NCBI GenBank assembly: GCA_949987565.1
Contig: OX465105.1
Coordinates: 25,047,632-25,111,631 of the forward strand
Length of the DNA stretch: 64,000 nt
Reading direction: 5' to 3'
Source: Luidia sarsii
Lineage: Eukaryota; Echinodermata; Asteroidea; Paxillosida; Luidiidae
Shown here piece by piece: positions 44,075 through 55,600 of this stretch (positions within the stretch are counted from its first letter, which is position 1; every line of letters begins with the position of its first letter). The position numbers and the translations under genes are program-made. The notes beneath the pieces were generated by a model. It did not search any database, was not told the origin of the DNA, and saw only the letters and a program-made list of their open reading frames with translations.

Positions 44075-44792
44075 TTGTCTCATCCTAGAGGTGGGAAATG
44101 TTTTTATTGGTCTGTCTGGGGTTTTTTTTTGGGGGGGGGTGTTTGTTTGATCTTTCAAAATGTTCAGAATTGGATAGGAATTTCCAGTAGAATATTGTCA
44201 TTCCTTGGTTTATATGTAGGGGACACTGGCACAAGTGATTAGTGACATATTTGAGAAAAGGGTTTGGAGGGATTTCTCGAGTTTAATTTGTTTGTTTTTT
44301 TCTTAATTTTCTTTTTTCTGAATTTTTGTGTCGGTGGAGCTTCGTGATGAAATGAGCCGGGAAGGTTTTGAGTTTGTGACTTTGGAAAGAATAAAATTGA
44401 CAAATAAAAAAGTGAAAGTTGTTAGTTTGTCGCTGTCGTTATATGTTGTTTTCATCGTGCTAATACATCTTGACACAGAAAAAGCATTCCATTCTGGCCT
44501 GTAGAGTTGATGAAGACATCAAATTCTTGAGGAAGATTTTGTAGCAAGAAGAACAAAAAATGTTAAATTTGATGGACAACTTATGTCATGGATAATTTGG
44601 GGGTTTGTGAAACAACACAATACACAATCAATTTGTTATTTTGAAATAAAGGAATAATCGACAGTATAAGTCGAAAGAGTAATGGGCTGCATCCACTTTG
44701 TGGGACCCCAAAACAACCGTAGCTAGTTTCTGGATAAACACCCGGTACTGGTACCCTCATCCCAGCGAAGATAGGTGGTTATATGGAGACGG

Positions 44793-44930
44793 ACACCATC
44801 TAAGGGCTGGATAGTTCAGGTGGTGAGAGCAGTGGTACCTTACGTCAGTCACTGCGGTCTCGGGTTCACATCACGGTCTAGTCTAATCTTCTTTGCTATT
44901 TCTCAAAAAGAGTTTGATGAAAGGATGGAT
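44793..44930 (+). mobile_element. tRNA-derived SINE, family 1
   Basis: ATCTAAGGGCTGGATAGTTC ... GGTGAGAGC (A-box) and GGTCTCGGGTTCACATC (B-box), then a CTTCTTTGCTATTTCTC tail. Confidence 0.65.
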
Positions 44931-46002
44931 GTAGGGTATTTGTTTTTGTAAGATCGTCCTAAACAAGGCTAAAAGCTATCCTACAAAGAGGACTATGGAT
45001 ATTCGCAACAGCATAGTGAGACGACATACACCAGGCAAGGAAGAATTAGCGTTTATATGATTTTGTGTCAATGAGATTGGAAGGTTTGCTGGAGATGCCA
45101 ACCGTTACGGACTCGCCGTATTTGTTCCTCTTTCATTGACCTTGTAACGGCGTTACAGTAAACAACCAAAATGTTACGGAATGTTATTTTTTGAAAGTGG
45201 TATGAATAGAAAGTAGAGAATACAGGCTTCAATTTGAAGGTAAATTTAACCAATTTGGACGATGTTTACAGGGTGTGCTCAGCGGTCGAAAAACGCGAGT
45301 TTTACTTCTTCTTTTTTCTCTCCGCCATTTTGGCTCGATCTACCGCGGCCGCACCGAGCGATTTTGCAATTTTCAACTTCCCATATCTCAAGAAATAAAT
45401 TAAAAATCCTTCTCAAATTTTCTTGAAACTCGAAAAATCTCTAGTACTTAGTAGTATAACTAATATTATAATAAAGTTAGAAAACAACTGTAAGGGCTGG
45501 CGGAAGTCTACTAATCATTGCACACGTGCTGAGTGCACACACACTGGATGGACGGCGGTCTCGCATCACGATCGACAAACGATCAGCCTCGACGTATAAA
45601 ATCGGCGAAGAGTAGGATCCCAAAAGCCGTTTTTAGGAGCAGATTTGGTCGGCAAATGCCTTAAATTTCTGACACAAAACATTTGCGTTTTTAAGCCATG
45701 TGAAAAAGATTTAAAAAAACAAACAAAGGTGATTAATCTTTCACGGTTTTAGAACAATCCAAACCGATAAACCGTCTCCAAGGCAAAACTGGAAAAACCG
45801 GAAAAACCGAAAAACCGCCCAAGCTTAGAGTTAGACTGTACTGTACGTTTGTTGAAATGGTGCTGCACCGGCATGTGTACCTGAGAGACCCACATTCCTT
45901 CCTGAAAAGTATGGTCAATATTCCTGGCAACTATCCTGAGGGGTTGGCATCTCGCAGCGAGTACCAAGTGGAAGGATTTGTAACACATCTCTTTTGAGAA
46001 AA

Positions 46003-46200
46003 ACATTTAGGAGGGCCTGACGTTTCGATCCTAGCAGTAGCAGTACCTTTCTCAAACTCAAAGGCAGATTGTCATTTTTCATTCTGCCTTTGAGAAAGGT
46101 CCTGCCAGAATCGAAACGTCAGGCTCTCCTAATGGTTGATATTCGCTTTTTGGGGTCATTTTAGTCAGTAAGCAGTTTGCAACATGTTTGCATATTACAT
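46003..46200. mobile_element. Inverted pair of Penelope-type tails
   Basis: The minus arm AACATTTAGGAGGGCCTGACG ... CTCAAAGGCAG and the plus arm CTGCCTTTGAGAAAGGTCC ... AGTCAGTAAGCAGTTTGC are separated by 15 bp. The minus arm has a duplicated AGCAGT insertion inside helix II. Confidence 0.7.
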
Positions 46201-46910
46201 GTACATCTCAGTTTTGAGATGATGGAGTGTGACGCTGATGATTGATAGTTGAAATCCAGCAGTCTCCTGGCAGAGTAATTTAGGTCAAGAAGAATGAATG
46301 TAGCTCCAAAAAGATTGGCCATACTCGATCAAATGTCCGCACTAGTAGAAAGCAGGAGTCGCAGGTTCGAATCCCAGCCAACAGGCAAAGCACTGACCAT
46401 GCCGTGCCGATCATACGCCAGGTAGGACAAACCGTCATTGAATTGGATTGTTATCTTAGTGTTGATATCCACTGACTGGATTGAACACTTTGTAGTGGTA
46501 AAATAGGCGAGTGTATAAACTGTATATTATTATGCTATGGGCTGTGCAAAAACGAATCACATCAAGGTGAAATCACGATCAGGGATTTATACCACAAAAC
46601 GTCATTATTTCTACTTTTAGATTAAAAATCAGCAAAGATAAAAACATGGACACTAATGAAGAATCAAATCAAAATCAGAAAATTTATTTGATCTATTTTT
46701 TTCTCCCCAACTTTCAGTCGTGACTCATTTTTGCCGAGTGCGTCATTTATATACCAAAATTATTCCGAGTAACTTTTATTTTGAAAAAAAAAGGGCGATT
46801 GTAAGGGTCCAAGTTACTCGGACTATACCAAAATACCTTATTGCTTGTACTAAGCGTGTGCATAAAGTTTTGAGCGTGTGTGCATAGTTTTGAGCATGCT
46901 CACAACCTCA

Positions 46911-47394
46911 GGGTGCAGAACACTAAATAGAGCTCCCATTGAACACTGTACAAAAACACTCACTTTCAAAGCCAATTATCCCATGCCCAAAAGTCTCTCA
47001 GTTCTTGTAGCTATACTTAAAATTGTAGTTTGGACCTTCATCTCTCAGATTCTTTTCAATTTTAGTGCCCTTAGCCGATTAGATTTTTTGCTAATTACCC
47101 CCAGAAAAAAACACCCCCAAAATGTCTAGTCGTCCAAGCCGAATTTCTGCAAGGATTTTGAGATGGACCCCTCCACTTCCGCAGCCAAATAGGGCCACAT
47201 TTAAAGCCAGATATGGTCCAAATTTCATACCAAATTGAAGAGTGAACCCCCAGGTTGTCTTAAGCTTCACTTGTTCTACAATGTATCAGTTAATTAGCCT
47301 CCAAAGACCCCTTATTAAAAAAAAGTTGTGGGTACACACTTTATGATAATCAGCTCGGCGGAGCCATCTTGGATGGATTTTGTGTGCTGCACCC
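46911..47394 (+). repeat. 484-bp direct repeat, copy 1 (GGGTGCAG ... CTGCACCC)
   Basis: By eye it is identical over 484 bp to 50030-50513. Ends are an 8-bp inverted repeat, GGGTGCAG / CTGCACCC. Left flank CTCA (46907-46910), right flank TATA (47395-47398). The open frame inside (MCIV... to QNV at 47129) is the same in both copies and has no known domain. Confidence 0.95.
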
Positions 47395-50029
47395 TATAAG
47401 GGGGCTAAACTTTAGAGTTGGGTCACAAAATTGGGCTTAAAATGTGGCAGAGATGGTACTGATGCAACATGTGAAAATAAAATTGAAAAAAAGTATTGCG
47501 TTTGTCCGCAGTGATTGAAAATGTGATGGGTGGGGGCCCATGCCTTTGTGCACAGTCTGGCATGAGAAACCCCTGCATAACAATGTGTACACTATAGGGA
47601 CAAGTCATAAGTTTCATCCAAATTCCCCCTTAATTAGTTGTTCTTGTGTCATAATTTTGATGTTACAGTAATCGCGACATTACAAACTGTGTAATTAATC
47701 AACAGGAGGGGGCACAGAGTGTCAAAGAGGTGTCAAAGAGGTGTCAAAATACAGGGGGCGGAGAGGGGGGGGAGGTTTTACTTTCCTCACATTATCAATT
47801 ACCACACATTAATATTGAGTCTTATTTTGCAATTGACTTGGGTAAGGGAAATGCATGGGTCATCTTCACAACACTTTCTGACTCAAACTGACCACCCTGC
47901 CCCTTAAAGTGGTAAAAGGGGGGTCGGGAGTGGGCGGAGCTTGTTGGCTGCCATCACTGTAAGTTGACTTCTGGTTGATGTGGCATGACCTCTGGGCTCT
48001 TTCAACAGGTGGATGGTATTGCTGAGTCCCCTTGGGTTGCTAGGGAGATGTTGGGGAGGGGGTTGATGTTGGGTATTTTTGAAACTACATCTCACAGCCC
48101 TTAAAATACCTTCTAATTGCCCAAATTAGGGCAGGGATGCTTCCTGGCTGTGCGAGTGGGCCCGTTACTTGAAAACAAGCATTTCCAACTTGTTATTATT
48201 ATAATTAAATTTGCACATAATGGCAAAAATACTACAAAAGGGGACAGTGTTCTTGCTACATGATCAGAATTACTTTATGAACCTGAATATACCACTCATT
48301 GCATCAATTGCCTAATTATGGACAGAGGTTGACGAGCATTTACAAGATGCGAAAGTCTTAGCTCAAAACGACACAACCATTTGGCACCTGATGAAGGAGG
48401 CACGCCCTGTTCAAATCAACACCGAGACATGCCAGCTAGGCTGATACACTGGTAATTACATCCAATGAATCTTACAAATGAATGAGGTGAATTATGTTAT
48501 GATGCAGTACAAACTGCATAGGAGGACTGCAGGAATGTGACGCTGCTTCGCTTCGCTCGAAAGATGAAGTGATGACTCTGGTTGACGAGATCCACCGTAT
48601 GACTGTGAATTCTGTAGCCGAAACATCTGGACATGCAGACACAGCCAGTTAGTGGACCAGATCAACACAGAGCAAGTTATTGACTTGTTGACACAGAGCT
48701 CAGTGGAACTGTGTTCTAAAAAGCTGCACTTGAACATCAGCAGACACACCCTCGACGTGGTGGCACACTCCGAGTCCAAGAACCGGCTGAGGAGTGTAGA
48801 CTTGGCCGTCTCAGACACACTGTCATGTGACGAGTACATTGTGAGAGCAAGATATGAGACTAATTAGGCATATCAGTGATAACGCTGTTCACGATAAATG
48901 TCTGTGCAGGTTGGTCTTTAATTAAATGGTTTCTACCAACACCTTGTCAACAAATGGGGGCAACAAATTTGCAGATATATCACCACGAGTAACACTTGCA
49001 AAGACATGGCAGAAAAAAGTAAGACAATCTAGGTTTAGGGATGGGTATATGATTTTAGGGGTTGGATCTGGATTAGGGTTAGGGTGAGGATTGGGGTAAG
49101 GGTTAGAGTCAGGGCAAGGGATAGGGCCAGTTAGGGTTAGGCCTAGGTTAGGGTCAGGGTTAGGGGTAGGGGTAGGGTTAGGGTTAGGGTTAGGGTTAGG
49201 GTTAGGGTTAGGGTTAGGGTTAGGGTTAGGGTTAGAGTTAGGGTTAGGGTTAGGCTTAGGGTTAGGCTTAGGGTTAGGGTTGGAGTTAGGGCTAGGATTA
49301 GGGTTTGCTTAAACTGCAGGTAGCAGGATTAAAAGCACTCTCACATACCACTGGATATAGCTCTGATATTCACAATTCCCCTGACTGCATTTCTTCCCGG
49401 AAATGCTTGCAGTTTTGTGACACGAGAGAAATGGTCCATATTCACAGAAGTTGTGGCATAGGAGACTCACAATATTCCAGGGTACGTAGTACTTCCTCTC
49501 CGTGTGATGTGAACCTTTTTATAAATACGCGGTGTTGGGCCGGTATTGCTGCTTCACGAGCAAACATTCGTCAGTCCGTATCCATCACCGTCGTACGTAC
49601 ACGTATCCATGCCAAACACTGGCAGGTTTTTAATTCTCGGTTTTGGTTTTTTTTTTCGGGGGGAGGGAGGGGCTGGCAGCTGCTCATTATGGGATCCACG
49701 CTGTCACTGCTCCTGACATAATCCTCGTTATGACATTAGTCTCCCCCAGCAACTTAAAAACACCCCTCAAAAAACCCCAACCCCCCAAAACAACAAACAT
49801 GTTTCGTTTTACTATATAGTTGTATTGTATTATGCACTGTTTACATTATAAATGCCAATATTTTCTTAAGAACGGTGTTTTAATTAATAAAAACTCACTT
49901 CACCTCATGTAAATGTCTGAAAACACTCCTCTAAGTGAGGCTCTGTCCTTACTTTGACTCCACGGATCGTTTGTAAACAATCCTGCCATTTTTAAATCAC
50001 CCTCCAAAATGGCCGCCATCCTTACTATA
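47395..50029. other. 2.6-kb spacer between the identical repeats
   Basis: It contains a tandem TGTCAAAGAGG run (47719-47750), the telomeric array and an unassigned patch at 48370-48870 with CCTGATGAAGGAGGC and GTAGCCGAAACATCTGG words, reminiscent of Penelope-type 3' regions. No reverse transcriptase, integrase or transposase motif is seen. Confidence 0.6.
49064..49304. repeat. Interstitial telomeric repeat (TTAGGG)n
   Basis: Degenerate GGGTTA units from 49064 become about 14 consecutive near-perfect TTAGGG units at 49165-49255, then variants (TTAGGC, TTAGAG). The G-strand is on the plus strand. Confidence 0.95.
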
Positions 50030-50513
50030 GGGTGCAGAACACTAAATAGAGCTCCCATTGAACACTGTACAAAAACACTCACTTTCAAAGCCAATTATCC
50101 CATGCCCAAAAGTCTCTCAGTTCTTGTAGCTATACTTAAAATTGTAGTTTGGACCTTCATCTCTCAGATTCTTTTCAATTTTAGTGCCCTTAGCCGATTA
50201 GATTTTTTGCTAATTACCCCCAGAAAAAAACACCCCCAAAATGTCTAGTCGTCCAAGCCGAATTTCTGCAAGGATTTTGAGATGGACCCCTCCACTTCCG
50301 CAGCCAAATAGGGCCACATTTAAAGCCAGATATGGTCCAAATTTCATACCAAATTGAAGAGTGAACCCCCAGGTTGTCTTAAGCTTCACTTGTTCTACAA
50401 TGTATCAGTTAATTAGCCTCCAAAGACCCCTTATTAAAAAAAAGTTGTGGGTACACACTTTATGATAATCAGCTCGGCGGAGCCATCTTGGATGGATTTT
50501 GTGTGCTGCACCC
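50030..50513 (+). repeat. 484-bp direct repeat, copy 2
   Basis: Identical to 46911-47394 and in the same orientation. Left flank TATA (50026-50029), right flank CTCA (50514-50517). The flanks are exchanged relative to copy 1. Confidence 0.95.
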
Positions 50514-52522
50514 CTCAAGAAAGAACCGATATGTCTGCTGCCCTCAGCATCACAAAGTCTGCCAGAAATGGCGTCTTCAATGAACACAACCTGACCGCGC
50601 AACTTCGCCGTTTCCTTCACACAATCGGCTTTCAAGTGACAAGATCTGACATCTGCATTGGTGCTCAAATCTGCAACCAATACCCTGTAGTTGGGGACTG
50701 TACCAATGTTCAGTGTGCCTATAGATTGTGTGCGCACTATCTCGCATTAACCAGAAAGAGACAAAAGCATCAAGATTTTCTCAGAATTTTTCACTCCTTT
50801 TGGTCATGGAGGTTTGCTTTGGAAACAAAATAACAAGAAACTGGTTCGTCAGGGAAATCTGAATAGTTACAACGACCAGCCAGAATTTATTAGCTTTTCC
50901 TCTATCATAGTAATGCTACCGTGTGAAGAAAGGGGAAAAATTAATGTGTGGGCCTTTTCTGCCATTTGCTATTCCTGCTTGAGCAGTTATCAAAAGATGA
51001 ACGATATGTAAAGCGTGATGCAGTAGTTACATGAGTGGGGTTCACAGAGCCCAGATTAAACATGTCACATCTTAACGAGCGTAACAGGTCAATAGGGTTA
51101 ACAAAACTCCTCCCGTATTCATTGTATTCACTCATCATATTGACGCTATACCGATAATTAATCATCGACTATTGACCACAAAGTGAAGTTCTTTGGGAAA
51201 CTGATATCTGGGGGGAGTCTACAAAACAAAGCCACTACCTCCCTCCCAATAATACCCAAACAATAACCAACACAAACTCACAATACATTCTGACCAGTGC
51301 AATCATCTTCACAACAGTAATAGTATCAATTTATTAAGTTTTGATTTTTTTTTTCTGGGGGGGGGGAGGGCGGGATGGGGTAGGTGAATAGTTATCGTGA
51401 AAGAACAAAGATAAGTTTGACAATCATATGAATGCAGTGTCACTACAAAATCTGCTGAAACTACAAAATCTGCTAACATTGTAGTATCCCGACAGGTTTT
51501 GGAAATGGGGAGGCCAAGAAGTGGTGGTTTTTGGGGTGTTTTTTTTTTTCTTCTTTTTTTGGGTAGTAAACTGAACAGCAGGGTTGTTGACGATTTATTC
51601 AAAACGTTGACATGATTACGCCAAACGAAAAATAAGAGGGGGGTTGTACACATTATAAAACGAGGGAGGGAGGGTCCGAAAAACGAAAAAGCCAAGTACT
51701 CTCTCCGGCTGAAATTAAAGATTTTGCCCACAAGGCGATCTGGGTTCTGACTGCAGCAGTCTGCAGCAAACATATTGTCCATCTACCGCAGGTTTATCCC
51801 AAACACGGTGTGACCTCAGTGACTTAACGACAATCTCAACATTGCCCGATAAAATCTGGAGTGAGCGAAACTAGAAAAATGCCTACCTCCATCTCCTTAA
51901 CGACCCCCCCCCCCCGGAAAAAAATAAAATAATCCAAATCAGAACACAGCAGGTGATAATCACTAAAAGAGACAATAAAAAGTGTGGTTGTGTCATCTGG
52001 TTCCGATCCAAACCGTAGATTCTGAATATACAAAAAAACGTGATTTGGTTTGCAATTTGTTAATCAGTTTTACTCCAATTTTTTTTTTCTTTTTGGTTGC
52101 TTTTTGTTTTTTGGAAAAGAAACAACTTCTTTCGTAAGGATTTAATAAAAGACTGCCTAAACCAACAACATGATTCCGTGAAAATTAGTTGAGAAATACG
52201 TGAAAAGCCAATTAATTTATTTTTTTTTTTACAGAACTAAAATTTGGTTTTACTCATTTTTGCACCCCTCATAGCCACAGTTGGCACAACACTATTCCAA
52301 ATTTTTCAAATCCGAGAATGACCGGCCAATGTGTCCAATACCAATTTTTATTTTCCTTTTTTTTTTTAGCTCGTTTTTTTTTTTTTTTTCAATCTTTTCT
52401 CATTTTTTTTTCAACTTTTTTTTTTATGTTTAAATTCCCTGTGTTCAGTCTCTAAATGTGAAGTTGAACAGCGCCCTCATGGTTCCTTGCCACTGCGGTC
52501 GGCCATCTCTGACCCTTGCTAT
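50514..52522. other. Intergenic region between repeat copy 2 and UBE2L3
   Basis: An open frame of about 100 codons at 50520-50833 (SAALSITKSARNG ... RKRQKHQDF) is unrecognised. The remainder is AT-rich with poly-T tracts (51350, 51540, 52080, 52375) that probably include the UBE2L3 3' UTR near 52200-52522. Confidence 0.5.
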
Positions 52523-52674
52523 CTACAATGGGCGTTTCTCCCCATATTTCTTGGTGTGCTCTTCGGCATTTTTGTAGAACTTCTTCCTGTCCCTTGTAAA
52601 CTCTTCGGCTATGTCTGCTCGTAGAGGATGCTCCGGCTCTGGGTCATGAACAAGGGCGACTAAAGCCTGGATAA
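52523..52674 (-). CDS. UBE2L3: UBE2L3 exon 4 and stop
   Basis: The minus-strand acceptor is TTGCCATAG; the first base pair of the exon completes Val104. It encodes [20 protein letters not shown] and the C-terminal helices ending KKYGEKRPL, then TAG at 52525-52523. T-rich sequence with several TTTATT (AATAAA on the minus strand) between 52200 and 52350 can supply polyadenylation. Confidence 0.95.
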
Positions 52675-55600
52675 CTATGGCAACGGAAGACAAGAACAGA
52701 GGAAGAGAAGGGGTAAAAGAAAGACAGACAATTAACACATAAATCATTGGAAACTAGAGATAAAAACATCTTGCATATTTAAATTTTAGAATGATGTAGG
52801 ATTGATGAACAGGTAGCATGGCTGAAGGTGTCAATGAGATTTTAAATGGATGTAGTAATATGCAAATCTTAAAATTTAGTGGGCCTGACGTTTCGATCCT
52901 AGCAGGACCTTTCTCAAAGGCAGAGTTTGCCTTTGAGAAAGGTCTGCCTTTGAGAAAAGGTCCTGCTAGGATCGAAACGTCAGGCCCACTAAATTTTAAG
53001 GTTTGCATTTTGGTAATTTTAGTCAGTAAGCAGTTTGCAACATTTTTTGTATATCAATATGCAATTATGTTAAAAGTAATGTGCAAAAAATGCTTACTGA
53101 CTAAAATGACCAAAATGCAAATGTGAAGAAAATAAGGAGAGCCCGACGTTTCGATCCTAGCAGGACCTTTCTCAAAGGCCATTCTCTCAGCCTTTGAGAG
53201 AGGCCCTTGCTAAGATCAAAATGTCAGGCCCTCCTATTTTCGGCGATCTTAAATGGGTTAAGGAATTACAGCAAAGGGGCATTACAGATACTCTTCGTCA
53301 GATTGTAACCTGATACATTAGTCGGTCAGAGCACAGTCTGAGGGTTTGTCAGGCAATGACCGCTGGACATGTGCAGTGGTACAAAGTGCCACTGCAAAGT
53401 GCAAACTGTTCTTGACTAAAGCCACTTCTTCACCAGCCTTTTTAAAGATGAAGCTCATTGAGAAAATGCTTTACATTTCCATTTGAGTCCAGCGGAAACA
53501 GCCCAGTCAAATTTCCACCAAGTCCAGTGGTTACTTTTACGGGGCAACCTCTGCCCAGTAAAAGTGACCGACTAACTATGACTACTTTGCGCGGGGACCT
53601 TCAAATTAAGAGGGCCGTTGGTCTAACTGTGCACCGGAACCTCCAAATCCGGGCACCACTATTGACCGAGTTTTAAACAAAGACTCTTTTCAGCCTATAA
53701 AAAAGCAATATGAAGGCCATTTCCAGTGCTGATGACCGCTATACCGGTTTTTTTTTCATTGATGTCCCATTTTCAAAACTCGCTAAAACAATCAGAAATA
53801 ATGTATATATCTGTGAAATAAATACTTTGTGTGCAAGTGAGTCAAACTAGGCATATTTAAGATGCCAGGATGGCTTTTGTCAAGAGATTATCCGCTCAAG
53901 AAGGGTCCATTTTGCATTGTCAATGGAGTGTAGCGGGTGTACAGTGTCTGAGTAGCCCTGTACTGGCGACCTTTCACCGCAGACTAGCCTCCACTCCAGG
54001 CAATCAATTTTTCAAGGTGGTCGGCCCCAACCAAGCGTACAGATTACGGTGAAGATAATGGGTGGAATTCCACTGCCACATGGCACATGGCAGCACCAGC
54101 ACTAAGGCTGTTGTCGACAAGGCTTTTGTCGACATTGTCGCGACAAAGAAAATATTCCGACATGTCGACAAGGTTTTTCGGTTGTCGCGACAAAAACAAT
54201 AAAATACATTAGCCTATCTCTAGTCATAATGGCCAATCTCTGAAAAGAAGGGAATTAAAAAGGGAACAAAAAATCCTCAAATTGTGCGCTGAGCATTTCA
54301 TTTTTGCTTATCCACGCCACAAAATAATAGTTACTAAATATGTTGGAAGTTGGAAGGGATCGCGACGCGACCAAAGAAAATCGTTCACCGAACGCATTTT
54401 GCCATTACGATGTACATGTACAGTGTAAATACTGTCACTACTGTGTAGCGCACGTTTCTATGGCCGGGCGTCAGCAGTACAGTAGCTGGTATACGTTGCT
54501 GCATCGCATGCATTTAATACACGTGCGTACCGGATACCAGTGCTATGCAGAGATCGAGAAAGATCGTGGACGTCCGAGGGAAGGATCGAAAAAAATTGAG
54601 ATCGCACGTGCGTCGCGGTCGGTACCCAGCTGAAAGTAACCGCATGTTTGGGCCCAAAATCCCGGCGGCCGCGTATTTTATTTCGTTGAAAAACGGACCG
54701 GAAGTACATTATGTACATCGGAAAAAGGCCTCCTTTGCCGCATACGTTCTAGGTTTGTCTGAATGTATGGCTGAATACGCGGCCTCCTCCGTTTTTGGGT
54801 CCAATACGCAGCTGGTTTTGGGGTGCCCAATACGCGGCTACCTTTAGCTAGGTTCAGACGGTGACGTCTTTTCTTTTCACTGAAACTATGGTTCTCCAAC
54901 TGTACATGTGTACATAGCCAATTGGAAAGCCACTGCAGCCGCTGTGCAGCGAATTCATAAATATTCATTATTTCTTGCAGTGAGAACACACGCATCGCCG
55001 ATCGATGACGTCATGAATAAACAATGAGCAATCGCTTTTTTATTATTTTTTTAGGAAATTACGACTGTAACACCCAATATCGGCACAAAAATTATTTTGT
55101 TGTGTATAATCTTAAATACGAAAGCCATTAAATATGAAATTTTATTGAAATTAAGATTATCCATGAAAACTAATTTCACAAGTTCACAACTATGGCAGTT
55201 TGACATGCCCCATTCCTTTAATACCTAAAAAAAATCCATCATTGTGACTACAGATGTTAGACTAAATCGGGTCTCTGTTGCGACAATGTCGACAAGAATT
55301 TTTTCTCACGACAACAGCCTTAACCAGCACTGCTCCGAATTCTGAAGGTCACCGGCGCGAAGAGGTTGAACTTCCCAAATGAGCTGAATCCTATGGGAGA
55401 CCGCAAGCCAGTCTGTAGGGTTGAGGGAGGGAGAGGGGACGAGCAAACAAGACAAGACGGAGGCGCGCTCACCTTGATCTGTTTTCGTGGCTGGCTTCCA
55501 ATTCTCCGGACTGATGATGGGTAGGCAGATCTGCCCTTTCTCGTCGACGTTCGGGTGGTAGATTTTGGTCTTAAATGTGATCTTGGGGGGCTTGAAGGGG

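Larger units (their letters stand above)
44075..46905. other. Intergenic region
   Basis: It contains a SINE (44793-44930), a GC-rich patch near 45280-45360 (CGCCATTTTGG, ACCGCGGCCGC), a family B fragment (45955-45995), an inverted tail pair (46003-46200) and part of a tRNA-SINE of family 2 (46330-46400). A word block at about 46795-46830 (AAGGGCGATTG / GGTCCAAGTTACTCGGAC) recurs at 59332-59372. No coding gene is recognised. Confidence 0.6.
52675..55472 (-). other. UBE2L3 intron 3
   Basis: It holds two inverted Penelope-tail pairs, an AGTCCAGTGG fragment (about 53478-53580) and the hAT-like element 54104-55323. Splice ends are GTGAGC and TTGCCATAG on the minus strand. Confidence 0.85.

Noticed and set aside
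46911..50513. Calling the 484-bp repeats LTRs of a retrotransposon
   Set aside because: Ends are not TG..CA, and no gag, RT, primer-binding site or integrase is seen in the spacer. Kept as an alternative because CCTCA flanks both outer ends.
46911..50513. Inversion between two copies as the cause of the exchanged flanks
   Set aside because: The copies are in the same orientation, which an inversion cannot give.
50447..50833. Protein of about 128 aa starting inside the 484-bp repeat
   Set aside because: No recognisable domain, and the start lies in repeat sequence. Kept only as an unassigned open frame.
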